From NCBI RefSeq assembly GCF_900115395.1, contig NZ_FOWE01000002.1, positions 248,001-312,000 of the forward strand: DNA of 64,000 bases. Reading direction: 5' to 3'. Below are positions 51,080-58,805 of the stretch, piece after piece. The notes under the pieces were generated by a model. That model worked only from the letters and a program-made list of their open reading frames with translations. It was not told the DNA's origin and searched no databases. This DNA comes from Geodermatophilus obscurus (GTDB lineage: Bacteria > Actinomycetota > Actinomycetes > Mycobacteriales > Geodermatophilaceae). Within the stretch, counting starts at the first letter, position 1. Every line of letters begins with the position of its first letter. The position numbers were made by a program, and so were the translations under genes.

Positions 51080-51610
51080 ATGATCGACGGCATGCCCGCT
51101 GCCGAGGTGACCGCCGTCAGCGACGTCGGCCCGCAGCTGCGCCGGGCGCTGCTGGCGTGCTGGACGGAGGTCAGCAACGCCGGCGGCGCGGTGGGGTTCG
51201 TCCCGCCGGTCACCGAGGACGACGTCGAGCCGGTGCTCGACGCCCTGCTCGGGCGGGTGGCGCAGGGGCGTGAGCAGCTGGTGGTGGTGAAGGTCGGCGG
51301 GGAGCTGGCCGGCTGGGCGGTGCTGTCGCTGTCGGTCAGCCCGCTGCGCCGGCACTGGGCCACCGTGCTGCGCGTGCAGGTCCACCCGGCCCGGCAGGGG
51401 CAGGGCCTGGGCCGGGTGCTGATGACCGGCGTGCACGACGCCGCCCGGGCGCTGGGCCTGGAGATGCTGCACCTGACCGTGCGCGGTGGCTACGGCCTCG
51501 AGGGGTTCTACGCGGGCCTGGGGTACCGCGAGTTCGGCCGGATGCCCGGCGCGATCCGGCTGGGGCCCGGCGACGACCGCGAGGAGGTCCACCTCTACGC
51601 GGTGCTGTAG
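51080..51610 (+). CDS. GNAT-family N-acetyltransferase
   Basis: This encodes 176 residues from ATG at 51080; a second ATG lies four codons in. The acetyl-CoA-binding motif A is VLRVQVHPARQGQGLGRVLM (QxxGxG/A variant), and motif B is LEMLHLTVRGGYGLEGFYAG followed by LGYREFGRMPG. It transfers an acyl group from CoA to an amine; the substrate is unknown. Its stop overlaps the convergent gene by 16 bp. Confidence 0.9.
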   Translation: MIDGMPAAEVTAVSDVGPQLRRALLACWTEVSNAGGAVGFVPPVTEDDVEPVLDALLGRVAQGREQLVVVKVGGELAGWAVLSLSVSPLRRHWATVLRVQVHPARQGQGLGRVLMTGVHDAARALGLEMLHLTVRGGYGLEGFYAGLGYREFGRMPGAIRLGPGDDREEVHLYAVL

Positions 51611-52329
51611 CCCGTCGCTGCCGGGTCGGTGCCGTCGACGGTGCCCCGGGAGGACAGCACCGCCAGCCGCGCGAACAGCTCCTCGGCGTACCAGCCCTCC
51701 CGCGCCGTCCGCGCCACGACGGCGGCGTGCTCGGGCCGGTCGTAGGCGAAGGCGTTGAGCGCCGCGCCGGAGTCCCAGACGCTGAAGGTGCCCTGCAGGC
51801 CCAGCGGCGCCTCCCCGATCCCGACGGCCATGCGCAGGCCCGGCGCCCGGTGCAGGTCGGCCGACACCGGCGGCACCGCCGACCAGAACCGCGCGGCCCG
51901 GCGCAGCACCAGCCGCGCGCGGGTCACCGCCGCGACCGGGCCGTCCCAGCGCTGCGGCCGGGGGCTGCCGAACGGCTCGCGGCCCGACCACCGGCCGCGC
52001 GCGGCCAGGGGGCGCAGCCGCACCGACCACTCCTCGTCGGCGATCCGGCGCCAGCTCCGGGTCACCGGCCCGTCGTCGAGGGCGTCGGCGGCGGCCGCGT
52101 CGTCCCAGACGGCGAGCAGACCCCAGCGGCGCGGGTCGGCGTCACGGACGGTGAAGGTGCGCCCGTCGCCGGTGCCCAGCAGCTTGGCGAACCGCAGGCC
52201 GGGCGTGCGGGCCAGCGCCGGGCGCACCGAGGCCATCCGCAGAGCCGCCCGCGGCACCGCTCGGCCGGGGACGCCCCACAGGTGCAGCGTCACGGCCCCC
52301 GGGGCGCGGGGCGGTTCGGAGTGGGGCAC
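51595..52329 (-). CDS. spheroidene monooxygenase (CrtA)-like protein
   Basis: This encodes 244 residues from ATG at 52329. The sequence has the duplicated alpha/beta-barrel pattern of CrtA-like proteins: AALRMASVRPALARTPGLRF, GLLAVWDDAAAADALDDGPV, and the C-terminal FSVWDSGAALNAFAYDRPEH, WYAEELFARLAVLSSRGTVD. Photosynthetic CrtA oxidises spheroidene, but this subgroup in non-photosynthetic actinobacteria has no known substrate. The name indicates homology only. Confidence 0.75.
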   Translation of the reverse strand: MPHSEPPRAPGAVTLHLWGVPGRAVPRAALRMASVRPALARTPGLRFAKLLGTGDGRTFTVRDADPRRWGLLAVWDDAAAADALDDGPVTRSWRRIADEEWSVRLRPLAARGRWSGREPFGSPRPQRWDGPVAAVTRARLVLRRAARFWSAVPPVSADLHRAPGLRMAVGIGEAPLGLQGTFSVWDSGAALNAFAYDRPEHAAVVARTAREGWYAEELFARLAVLSSRGTVDGTDPAATGYSTA

Positions 52330-52352
52330 GCCGCCGAGGGTAGGTGCGCGCC

Positions 52353-53174
52353 ATGACCGACCAGCGCCGCGTCCAGCTCGGCGACACCGACGCCCCGGCC
52401 GAGGACGAGCTGGTCGAGGCCTTCGACCGGGTGGTCAGCCAGGGCGCGCAGCGGCTGCACCGCACCTGGCGCGAGGTGCTGACCACCGGGCTGGCCGGCG
52501 GGCTGGAGGTCGGCGTCGGGGTGCTCGCGCTGGTGGCCGTGTACGCCGGGACCGGCAGCCACCTGCTGGCCGGGCTGGCCTTCTCCGTCGGCTTCATCGC
52601 GCTCCTGCTCGCCCGCAGCGAGCTGTTCACCGAGGGCTTCCTGCTGCCGGTCACCGCGGTGGTGGCCGGGCGGGCGAGCTGGGCGCAGCTGGCGAAGCTG
52701 TGGTCGGGCACGCTGGCGGCCAACCTGGTCGGGGGCTGGGCGTTCATGTGGGTGGTGGCGCACGGCTTCCCCGAGCTGGGGCCCACGATGGTCGAGTCCG
52801 CGCGGCACTTCGTCGAGTCACCGCTGGACCTGCGCGCGGTCTGCCTGGCCTTCCTCGGCGGCACCGTCATCACGCTGATGACGCGGATGCAGAACGGCAC
52901 CCCGGCCGACGGCGCGAAGATCGTCGCCGCGGTGGCCGGCGCCTTCGTCCTCGCCGGGCTGCAGCTGTTCCACTCGGTCCTGGACACGCTGCTGGTCTTC
53001 GGTGCCATCCACACCGGCACCGCGCCGTTCGGGTACGGCGAGTGGCTGGCCTGGTTCTGGTACGTGACGCTGCTCAACATGGCCGGCGGGCTGCTCGTGG
53101 TCACGCTGCTGCGCCTGGTGCGCAGCAAGGAGCTGATCCAGCGCGAACGGGCCGACGCCGCCGACGACGACTGA
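52353..53174 (+). CDS. formate/nitrite transporter family channel
   Basis: This encodes 273 residues from ATG at 52353. Six membrane helices are visible (for example LTTGLAGGLEVGVGVLALVA, LAGLAFSVGFIALLLARSEL, LWSGTLAANLVGGWAFMWVV). The FNT family motif around the pore is seen in FTEGFLLPV and LAANLVGG. These pentameric channels pass small monovalent anions (formate, nitrite, hydrosulfide) or act as putative regulators. The gene stands alone between a divergent CrtA-like gene and a terminator. Confidence 0.88.
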   Translation: MTDQRRVQLGDTDAPAEDELVEAFDRVVSQGAQRLHRTWREVLTTGLAGGLEVGVGVLALVAVYAGTGSHLLAGLAFSVGFIALLLARSELFTEGFLLPVTAVVAGRASWAQLAKLWSGTLAANLVGGWAFMWVVAHGFPELGPTMVESARHFVESPLDLRAVCLAFLGGTVITLMTRMQNGTPADGAKIVAAVAGAFVLAGLQLFHSVLDTLLVFGAIHTGTAPFGYGEWLAWFWYVTLLNMAGGLLVVTLLRLVRSKELIQRERADAADDD

Positions 53175-53223
53175 CCCGGCCGGGCCTCCCGCAGCAGGCG
53201 CCCCGTCCACCGGGACCCAGCGA

Positions 53224-53249
53224 CCGGCTCCCGCGCGTGCGGGAGCCGG
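53224..53249. terminator. hairpin between FNT and DUF4394 genes
   Basis: CCGGCTCCCGC pairs perfectly with GCGGGAGCCGG around GCGT, between convergent stops. Confidence 0.8.
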
Positions 53250-53257
53250 CCCCGGGA

Positions 53258-54124
53258 TCAGCGCTGGCCGAGCGGGATGGCGATGTCGGTGACCTGGCCG
53301 CCGCCGATGCGGCCGGCCTGGGCGAACCGGCCGCTGAGCAGGTCGACGGCGTACAGCGTGCCGCCGTTGACCGCGAAGGCCGACAGCTGGCCGGCCGAGC
53401 GACCGCGGGTGGAGGTGTAGATGTCGAAGCCGGTGTCCCCGGTGAGGTCGACCCCGGTGGCGCCGGTGGCCGAGAGGGTGCCGGCGTTGGCCGGAGCCTG
53501 GATCACGACCTGGTCGGTGGCGGTGGCCAGGTCGAACAGCGTGGTGGAGGTGGCGGGGTCGAGGTCGTTGTTGGTGTAGGCCGCGCCGGTCACGCCGGTC
53601 GTCGTCCCCACGGTCGGCGGGGAGGTGAGCGGGGTGTCGGCGACGGTGGCAGCCCCGGGGGTGGCGAAGGGCTGGCGCAGGTTCTGGCCGGTGTCGCTCA
53701 CGACGCGCAGGGCGTTGGCGGCGGGGTTGAAGTCGACACCGAAGCTCTGGCCGTCCAGGGGGATCGTCAGGTTCAGCACCTTCGTCGCCTTCAGCGAGCG
53801 GGTGTCGACGGTGTAGACGCCGCCACCGCGGCCCACGGCGTAGAGCGCGCCGTTCTGCACGCGGTAGTCGATGCCCACGATCTCCTGGTCGGCGGCGTCG
53901 AGCCCCTGCACGTCGCCCAGCGTGCGGCCGCGGTCGGCCCGGTCTGTGTCGAACTGGACGAGCGTGCGGTCGCCGGCCAGGCCGATGGCCTGCAGCCGGT
54001 TCTGCCCGGACGCCGAGTAGCTGCCGTTGTTCCCGTTGTCGGCCGAGGCCAGGGTCGGTGCCAGGGTGACCCCGAGGGCCGCGGCGGCGGACAGGGTCAG
54101 GGCGGTGGTGAGTCCCTTGCGCAT
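53258..54124 (-). CDS. secreted DUF4394 domain protein
   Basis: This encodes 288 residues from ATG at 54124. A Sec signal peptide is clear (MRKGLTTALTLSAAAALGVT, cleavage likely after LASA). The DUF4394 beta-propeller-like repeats follow: FDTDRADRGRTLGDVQGLDA, VGIDYRVQNGALYAVGRGG, SFGVDFNPAANALRVVSDTG and LDPATSTTLFDLATATDQ. The extracellular function is unknown; the family often occurs in actinobacterial envelope proteins. It appears to be a single-gene unit. Confidence 0.9.
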   Translation of the reverse strand: MRKGLTTALTLSAAAALGVTLAPTLASADNGNNGSYSASGQNRLQAIGLAGDRTLVQFDTDRADRGRTLGDVQGLDAADQEIVGIDYRVQNGALYAVGRGGGVYTVDTRSLKATKVLNLTIPLDGQSFGVDFNPAANALRVVSDTGQNLRQPFATPGAATVADTPLTSPPTVGTTTGVTGAAYTNNDLDPATSTTLFDLATATDQVVIQAPANAGTLSATGATGVDLTGDTGFDIYTSTRGRSAGQLSAFAVNGGTLYAVDLLSGRFAQAGRIGGGQVTDIAIPLGQR

Positions 54125-54260
54125 GGTTTTCTCCCGATGAGCGGGCACCTCGACCGTGAGGTGCGTGCACCTGTGTCTACGGGCGCCCGACCTGGGCGTT
54201 CACCGTCTCGGCGGACGGTTCCGTCCGTTCCGGCCTCCGCTCCGGGGGGTCACCACGCGG

Positions 54261-55400
54261 TCACCGGGGGCCGAACGCGACCGCCCGGAAGGCGCCGAAC
54301 AGCGCCGGCGGCGCGGGGGAGGACCACATCTGGTTGGTCAGCAGCACCGCCGTCGTCCCGGTGACCGGGTCGGTCCACCACGAGCTGCCCAGGCCGCCGT
54401 CCCAGCCGCAGGAGCCGGCGTGCCGGCCGCCGGGCTCGTCCTCCCGGCGGACGCCGAGGCCCAGCCCCCAGCCGCCGCCCTCCTCGTCGACCGGGCCGGC
54501 CTGCTCGGTCGTCATCGCGGCCACCGTGTCGCGGCGGAGCACAGGTCCGCCGCCGCCCAGCAGTGCACGCGCGAGCGCGCTCAGGTCGTCGACGGTGGAG
54601 ACCAGCCCGTCACCGCCGTCGGGGAAGGCCGGTGGGTGCGCCCACTGCCCGTCGGCGGGGTCGTACACCTGCCGCGTGCCGCCGTCGTCCGGCGGCGTCC
54701 AGTGCGGGCCCAGGCGGTCGCGCGCGGCGTCGGGCACGCCGAAGCCGGTGTCGGCCATCCCGAGCGGCGTGAGCACCCGTTCGGCCAGCACCTCGGGCAG
54801 CGGCCGGCCGGCCGCGCGGGCGACGAGGACGCCCAGGACGCTCGCGCCCGTGTGGTACAGCCAGCGCTCGCCGGGCTGGTACGCCAGCGGGACCGAGGCC
54901 AGCCGGCGCAGCCACTCGTCCGGCGGGGGAGCGGCCTGCGGCTGCGGCGGCCCGGCCGGGAGCCCGGCCTCGCCCAGGGCGGCGACGGTGGGCGTCGGCC
55001 ACGGTGCGGTGAAGTCCAGGCCCAGGCCGAGGCGGAACGTGAGCAGGTCGCGGACGGTGATCGGCCGCCGCGCCGGCACGGTGCCGGCCGCCGGGTCCGC
55101 GGGGTCGGCGAGCACGCGCCGGCCGGCCAGCTCGGGCAGGTGCGGGTCGACCGGGTCGTCGAGGCCGAGCGTTCCCTCCTCGACGAGCGCGAGCGCGGCG
55201 ACGGCGACCACCGGCTTGGTGACCGAGGCGATGCGGAAGACGGTGCCGGGCGCGACTGGGTCGTCGCGGCCGGGCGTGTGCGTGCCGGCGGCGCTTCGGG
55301 CCACCTCGCCGTCGCGCTCCACCCGCCAGGCCGCGCCCGGTACCGCGTCGGCCGCCACCGCCGCGCCGACGACGCGCTCGATCTCCTCCGCCAGTCCCAT
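54261..55400 (-). CDS. serine hydrolase (class C beta-lactamase/DD-peptidase family)
   Basis: This encodes 379 residues from ATG at 55400. The nucleophile motif is FRIASVTKPVVAVAALAL (SxxK), the second motif is WLYHTGASVLGVLVARA (YxxG/YxN type), and HAGSCGWDGGLGSSWWTDP corresponds to the HxG third motif. No signal peptide is present, so it is likely a cytoplasmic esterase or peptidase of the EstB/DacC-like group rather than an antibiotic-resistance enzyme. Its start is divergent from the DUF1801 gene. Confidence 0.9.
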   Translation of the reverse strand: MGLAEEIERVVGAAVAADAVPGAAWRVERDGEVARSAAGTHTPGRDDPVAPGTVFRIASVTKPVVAVAALALVEEGTLGLDDPVDPHLPELAGRRVLADPADPAAGTVPARRPITVRDLLTFRLGLGLDFTAPWPTPTVAALGEAGLPAGPPQPQAAPPPDEWLRRLASVPLAYQPGERWLYHTGASVLGVLVARAAGRPLPEVLAERVLTPLGMADTGFGVPDAARDRLGPHWTPPDDGGTRQVYDPADGQWAHPPAFPDGGDGLVSTVDDLSALARALLGGGGPVLRRDTVAAMTTEQAGPVDEEGGGWGLGLGVRREDEPGGRHAGSCGWDGGLGSSWWTDPVTGTTAVLLTNQMWSSPAPPALFGAFRAVAFGPR

Positions 55401-55453
55401 GCGGGGTCGACCGGACCCGGGACGGGAACTCATCGGTGCGGCACCATCCGCAC

Positions 55454-55822
55454 GTGACCGCGCCCGCCACCGTCGAGGAGTACCTGGCCGCCCTGCCCCC
55501 GGAGGCGAGGTCGGCGCTGGAGCAGGTGCGCGCCGCCGTGCTGCGCGGCATGCCCGGTGCCACGGAGACGATCCGCTACGGCATGCCCGCCGCGATGGTC
55601 GGCACCCGCCACGGCCTGCACTACGCGGCGTGGAAGCGGCACGCGGCGCTGTACCCGGTGCCGGTGTTCGACGGCCCGGGGGAGGGTGACCTGGAGGCCG
55701 AGGTCGCACCCCTGCGGTCGGGGAAGGACGCCGTCCACCTGGCCTACCGCTCGCCGGTGCCCGGCGACCTGGTCGAGCGGATCGCGTCCGCGGTCGCGGC
55801 GCGGCGCAGCGAGGAGAGGTAG
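55454..55822 (+). CDS. DUF1801 (YdhG/iron-chaperone-like) protein
   Basis: This encodes 122 residues from GTG at 55454. The family pattern is seen: TVEEYLAALPPEARSALEQV, TETIRYGMPAAMVG, and LHYAAWKRHAALYPVP, then GKDAVHLAYRSPVPGDLVERI. The domain resembles the frataxin-like YdhG fold and is of uncertain function. Its last 79 bp overlap the 3-prime end of the convergent DUF1990 gene. Confidence 0.88.
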   Translation: MTAPATVEEYLAALPPEARSALEQVRAAVLRGMPGATETIRYGMPAAMVGTRHGLHYAAWKRHAALYPVPVFDGPGEGDLEAEVAPLRSGKDAVHLAYRSPVPGDLVERIASAVAARRSEER

Positions 55823-56331
55823 CGGCGGGTGGCCAGCCCCTGCACGAACCGGGCGACCGGCGGCAGCAACCGGGCGGCCGGCGTCGCCAGCCGGGAGAAC
55901 ACCCGGATGGAGACGACGACGTCGCCGGCGTCGGTGAGCCGCACGGTGAAGCACTCCTCGCCGCTCTCCGGGTGCCCGGGCAGGGTCCCGTAGGCGTAGC
56001 CGCGCTCGTCGCCGGTGGTCGATGCCCACACCACCCGGCACGGGATGTCGTAGCCGAACCGCGGGAGCCCCGCCGTCAGGACGACGACGGTGCCGACCTC
56101 GCCGGGTGACCCGGTGGCGCGCACCCGCAGGCCGACGCTGCGCTGCGGCGTCCAGTCGAGGATCGCGGCGGCCACCCGTTCGAACGTCTCCCGGCCGGAC
56201 CCCACGACCTCGGTGGACTCGCCCGGCAGGTAGCCGGCGGGGAGCTCCGGCGCGCGGGTGGCGCCGACCTCGGCGTACGTGAACGGCGCGTCGCGCAGGC
56301 CCTCGGGCGACGCGGCCCGGAAGAGGCCCAT
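55744..56331 (-). CDS. DUF1990 protein
   Basis: This encodes 195 residues from ATG at 56331. It shows the DUF1990 layout: FTYAEVGATR near the N-terminus, GRETFERVAAAILDWTPQRS, a central LTAGLPRFGYDIPCRVVWAS and RGYAYGTLPGHPESGEECFT. A basic helical C-terminus follows. The SRPBCC-like fold is of unknown function. The 3-prime end runs 79 bp into the DUF1801 gene on the other strand, and both frames look genuine. Confidence 0.87.
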   Translation of the reverse strand: MGLFRAASPEGLRDAPFTYAEVGATRAPELPAGYLPGESTEVVGSGRETFERVAAAILDWTPQRSVGLRVRATGSPGEVGTVVVLTAGLPRFGYDIPCRVVWASTTGDERGYAYGTLPGHPESGEECFTVRLTDAGDVVVSIRVFSRLATPAARLLPPVARFVQGLATRRYLSSLRRAATADAIRSTRSPGTGER

Positions 56332-56340
56332 GACCCCAGT

Positions 56341-57222
56341 GTGGACCGGCGTAGGTTGTCCGGCACTGTGCTGCCCGCCGTCACCGCCACCCGCTACGTC
56401 ACCCCGCTGCGTGAGGGTGGCTCGCTGCCCGGCCTCATGGAGGCCGACGACCTGGGCACCTACGTGGTCAAGTGGCGCGCCGCCGGCCAGGGCGTCCGGG
56501 TGCTGGTCGCCGAGGTGGTGTGCGGCGAGCTCGCCCGGGCGCTGGCGCTGCCGGTGCCCGCGCTGGTCACCGTCGACGTCGCTCCGGAGCTCGCGGTGGG
56601 GGAGCCCGACCCCGAGGTGCAGGAGCTGCTGCAGCGCTCGGCCGGGACCAACCTCGGCCTGGACTACCTCCCCGGGGCCCTCGACCTCGAGGCCGGCGTG
56701 GACGGGGTGGACCCCGAGCTGGCCGGCCGCGTGCTGTGGTTCGACGCGCTCGTGGGCAACGTCGACCGCTCCTGGCGCAACCCCAACATGCTGTTCTGGC
56801 ACGGCCGGCTGCAGCTGATCGACCACGGCGCCGCGCTGACGTTCCACCACTCCTGGTCCGGCGCGCAGGCCGCCGTCACCCGGCCCTACGACGCCGCGCA
56901 GCACGCCCTCGTCGAGTGCACACCCGACGTCCGGGCCGCCGAAACCGCGCTCGGCGGCCGGGTCACCCGGCCGCTGCTGGAGGGCGTCCTGGCCCAGGTG
57001 CCCGACGACTGGCTGGAGGGCCCGACGCCCGAGGAGCCCCCCGACGACGTCCGGGAGCGCTACGTCACCCAGCTGCTGGCACGTCTGGCCGCCCGCGACG
57101 CCTGGCTGCCCGGGGTGGTGGCCGCGGCGGCCTCCGGGAGGTCGCGCCGGCGGGCGCCGCGCGGGGAGAACCGGCCCGCCTGGCTGGGCCCGCCGCCACC
57201 CGAGGGGATCACCCAGCGGTGA
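56341..57222 (+). CDS. HipA-like kinase-fold protein (HipA_2)
   Basis: This encodes 293 residues from GTG at 56341, or 284 from GTG at 56368, which fits the family start better. The domain begins VTATRYVTPLREGGSLPGLM, then GTYVVKWRAAGQGVRVLVAE with the ATP-binding lysine. The catalytic loop is WFDALVGNVDRSWRNPNMLF and the metal motif is LQLIDHGAALTFHH. It resembles the kinase core of HipA without the N-terminal subdomain. It is coupled to a DUF3037 gene, its regular partner in actinobacteria. Whether it is a toxin is not known. Confidence 0.87.
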   Translation: MDRRRLSGTVLPAVTATRYVTPLREGGSLPGLMEADDLGTYVVKWRAAGQGVRVLVAEVVCGELARALALPVPALVTVDVAPELAVGEPDPEVQELLQRSAGTNLGLDYLPGALDLEAGVDGVDPELAGRVLWFDALVGNVDRSWRNPNMLFWHGRLQLIDHGAALTFHHSWSGAQAAVTRPYDAAQHALVECTPDVRAAETALGGRVTRPLLEGVLAQVPDDWLEGPTPEEPPDDVRERYVTQLLARLAARDAWLPGVVAAAASGRSRRRAPRGENRPAWLGPPPPEGITQR

Positions 57223-57611
57223 GCCGGGACACCTTCGAGTACGCCGTCCTGCGGGTGGTGCCGCGGGTCGAGCGCGGGGAGTCGCTCAACGCCGGCGTCC
57301 TCGTCTACTGCCGGCAGCGCGACTACCTCGGCAGCCGGGTGCACCTCGACGTCGACCGGCTGCGCGCGCTGGACCCGACCGCCGACCCGCGGGCGATCGG
57401 GCAGGCGCTGCAGGCCGCCGCCGACGTCTGCGCCGCCGACCCGGCCGCCGGCGCCGCGGGACGGGAGGCGCTCGGCTCGCGGTTCCGCTGGCTCACCGCC
57501 CCGCGCAGCACCGTCGTCCAGCCCGGGCCGGTGCACACCGGCCTGACCGAGGACCCCGACGCCGAGGCCGACCGGCTGCTGCAGCTGCTGGTGCTCCCCG
57601 TGACCGACTAG
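57219..57611 (+). CDS. DUF3037 protein, partner of the HipA-like gene
   Basis: This encodes 130 residues from GTG at 57219, overlapping the HipA-like stop (GTGA). The DUF3037 start FEYAVLRVVPRVERGESLNA and the GVLVYCRQRDYLGSRV strand are clear, as is the terminal DPDAEADRLLQLLVLPV helix. The domain has no known activity; strict pairing suggests it regulates or is phosphorylated by the kinase-fold protein. Its stop overlaps the convergent dehydratase stop. Confidence 0.88.
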   Translation: MSRDTFEYAVLRVVPRVERGESLNAGVLVYCRQRDYLGSRVHLDVDRLRALDPTADPRAIGQALQAAADVCAADPAAGAAGREALGSRFRWLTAPRSTVVQPGPVHTGLTEDPDAEADRLLQLLVLPVTD

Positions 57612-57901
57612 GTCGGCAGCAGCTCGTCGATCCGCCGGGCCAGCTCGAGGTCCAGGGCGCTCACGCCCTGCTCGGAGTGGCTGACCAGCGTCAGGTGCAG
57701 CGTCCGCCAGCGCAGGTCGACGTCGGGGTGGTGGTCCAGCTCCTCGGCGACGTCGGCGAGGGCGACGATCGCCTGCACCGCCGCCCGGAACGACGGCAGC
57801 CCGACGGTGCGGTGCAGGCCGGTGACGTCGCCGCGCCACAGCGGCAGGTCGCGCAGCGCGGCCGCGACCTCGTCGGGGGACAGGCGCGGTGGCCGGGGCA
57901 C
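57608..57901 (-). CDS. phhB: 4a-hydroxytetrahydrobiopterin dehydratase (PCD/DCoH)
   Basis: This encodes 97 residues from GTG at 57901. The catalytic motif AEELDHHPDVDLRWRTLHLT carries the two adjacent histidines, with a third in HSEQGVSALDLELARRID. It dehydrates the carbinolamine pterin formed by aromatic amino acid hydroxylases, or serves molybdopterin metabolism in bacteria without them. It lies 11 bp downstream of cysH on the same strand. Confidence 0.92.
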   Translation of the reverse strand: MPRPPRLSPDEVAAALRDLPLWRGDVTGLHRTVGLPSFRAAVQAIVALADVAEELDHHPDVDLRWRTLHLTLVSHSEQGVSALDLELARRIDELLPT

Positions 57902-57912
57902 GGTCGGTCCGC

Positions 57913-58638
57913 TCAGAGGTGCAGGCCGCACTCGGTCTTGCCGCGGCCGGCCCAGCGCCCCGCCCGCGGGTCCTCGCCGGGCGCGACCGGGCGGGTGCAG
58001 GGCGCGCAGCCGATCGAGGCGTAGCCGATCTCCTGCAGCGGGTTCACCGGCACCCGGTGCTCGGCGAGGTAGGCGTCGACGTCGTCCTGCGTCCAGGCGG
58101 CCAGCGGGTTGACCTTCACCATGCCCCGCTTGGCGTCCCAGTCGACGACCCGCGTGCCCGCCCGGGTGGCCGCCTCGTCGCGGCGCACGCCCGAGCCCCA
58201 GGCCACGTAGCCGGCGAGCGCCCGCGCCAGCGGCTGCACCTTGCGCAGCGAGCAGCACAGGTCGGGGTCCCGGTCGTGCAGTGCGGGACCGTGCTCGGCG
58301 TCCTGCTCGGCGACCGTCTGCGGCGGCGTCACGTCCACCAGCGTGATCGGCAGGACGCTGCTGATCCAGTCGCGGGTGCCGATCGTCTCGGCGAAGTGGT
58401 AGCCGGTGTCGAGGAAGACGACGTGCACCCCGGGGACCGCCCGGGAGGCGAGGTGGGCGAGCAGCCCGTCGGCCATGGAGGAGGTGACGGCGAAGGCGTC
58501 GCCGAAGGTCTCCCCGGCCCACTGCAGCACCGCGAGGGCCTGCTCGACCGGGTCGGCGATGCCCTCGAAGCGGGCGTCGGCGTCGGCCGCGAGCTCCGGC
58601 GTCGGCGCGATGGCCCTGGCCGTTCCTGCAGCCGTCAC
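57913..58638 (-). CDS. cysH: assimilatory phosphoadenylyl/adenylyl-sulfate reductase
   Basis: This encodes 241 residues from GTG at 58638. The PP-loop region is AFAVTSSMADGLLAHL and VVFLDTGYHFAET. The 4Fe-4S cysteines are in DLCCSLRKVQPL and ASIGCAPCTRP, which marks the APS-reducing type, and the catalytic cysteine is in the terminal ECGLHL. It reduces activated sulfate to sulfite with thioredoxin. The start overlaps the small zinc-ribbon gene by 4 nt, placing it in the sulfite reductase operon. Confidence 0.95.
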   Translation of the reverse strand: MTAAGTARAIAPTPELAADADARFEGIADPVEQALAVLQWAGETFGDAFAVTSSMADGLLAHLASRAVPGVHVVFLDTGYHFAETIGTRDWISSVLPITLVDVTPPQTVAEQDAEHGPALHDRDPDLCCSLRKVQPLARALAGYVAWGSGVRRDEAATRAGTRVVDWDAKRGMVKVNPLAAWTQDDVDAYLAEHRVPVNPLQEIGYASIGCAPCTRPVAPGEDPRAGRWAGRGKTECGLHL

Positions 58639-58805
58639 TCCTGCACCCCCGTCGCGATCAGGCGGACCGAGAAGGCCCGCAGGCAGGCACCGCAGCGCCA
58701 GCCCTCCTCGTGCGGCGTGAGGTCCTCCTCGCCGCAGTACGGGCAGTGGAACACGGGCAGCTGACGGGTCCTTCCCGTCGACGACGACGGCTCGCCCTCG
58801 CTCAC
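58635..58805 (-). CDS. small zinc-ribbon protein of the sulfur-assimilation operon
   Basis: This encodes 56 residues from GTG at 58805, overlapping both neighbours by 4 nt. After a Ser-rich start it has CPYCGEEDLTPHEEGWRCGAC, two CxxC knuckles spaced like a rubredoxin or zinc ribbon. Such a protein is regularly found between sulfite reductase and cysH in actinobacteria. It could bring iron-sulfur or siroheme factors or electrons to the reductases; none of this is established. Confidence 0.8.
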   Translation of the reverse strand: MSEGEPSSSTGRTRQLPVFHCPYCGEEDLTPHEEGWRCGACLRAFSVRLIATGVQE

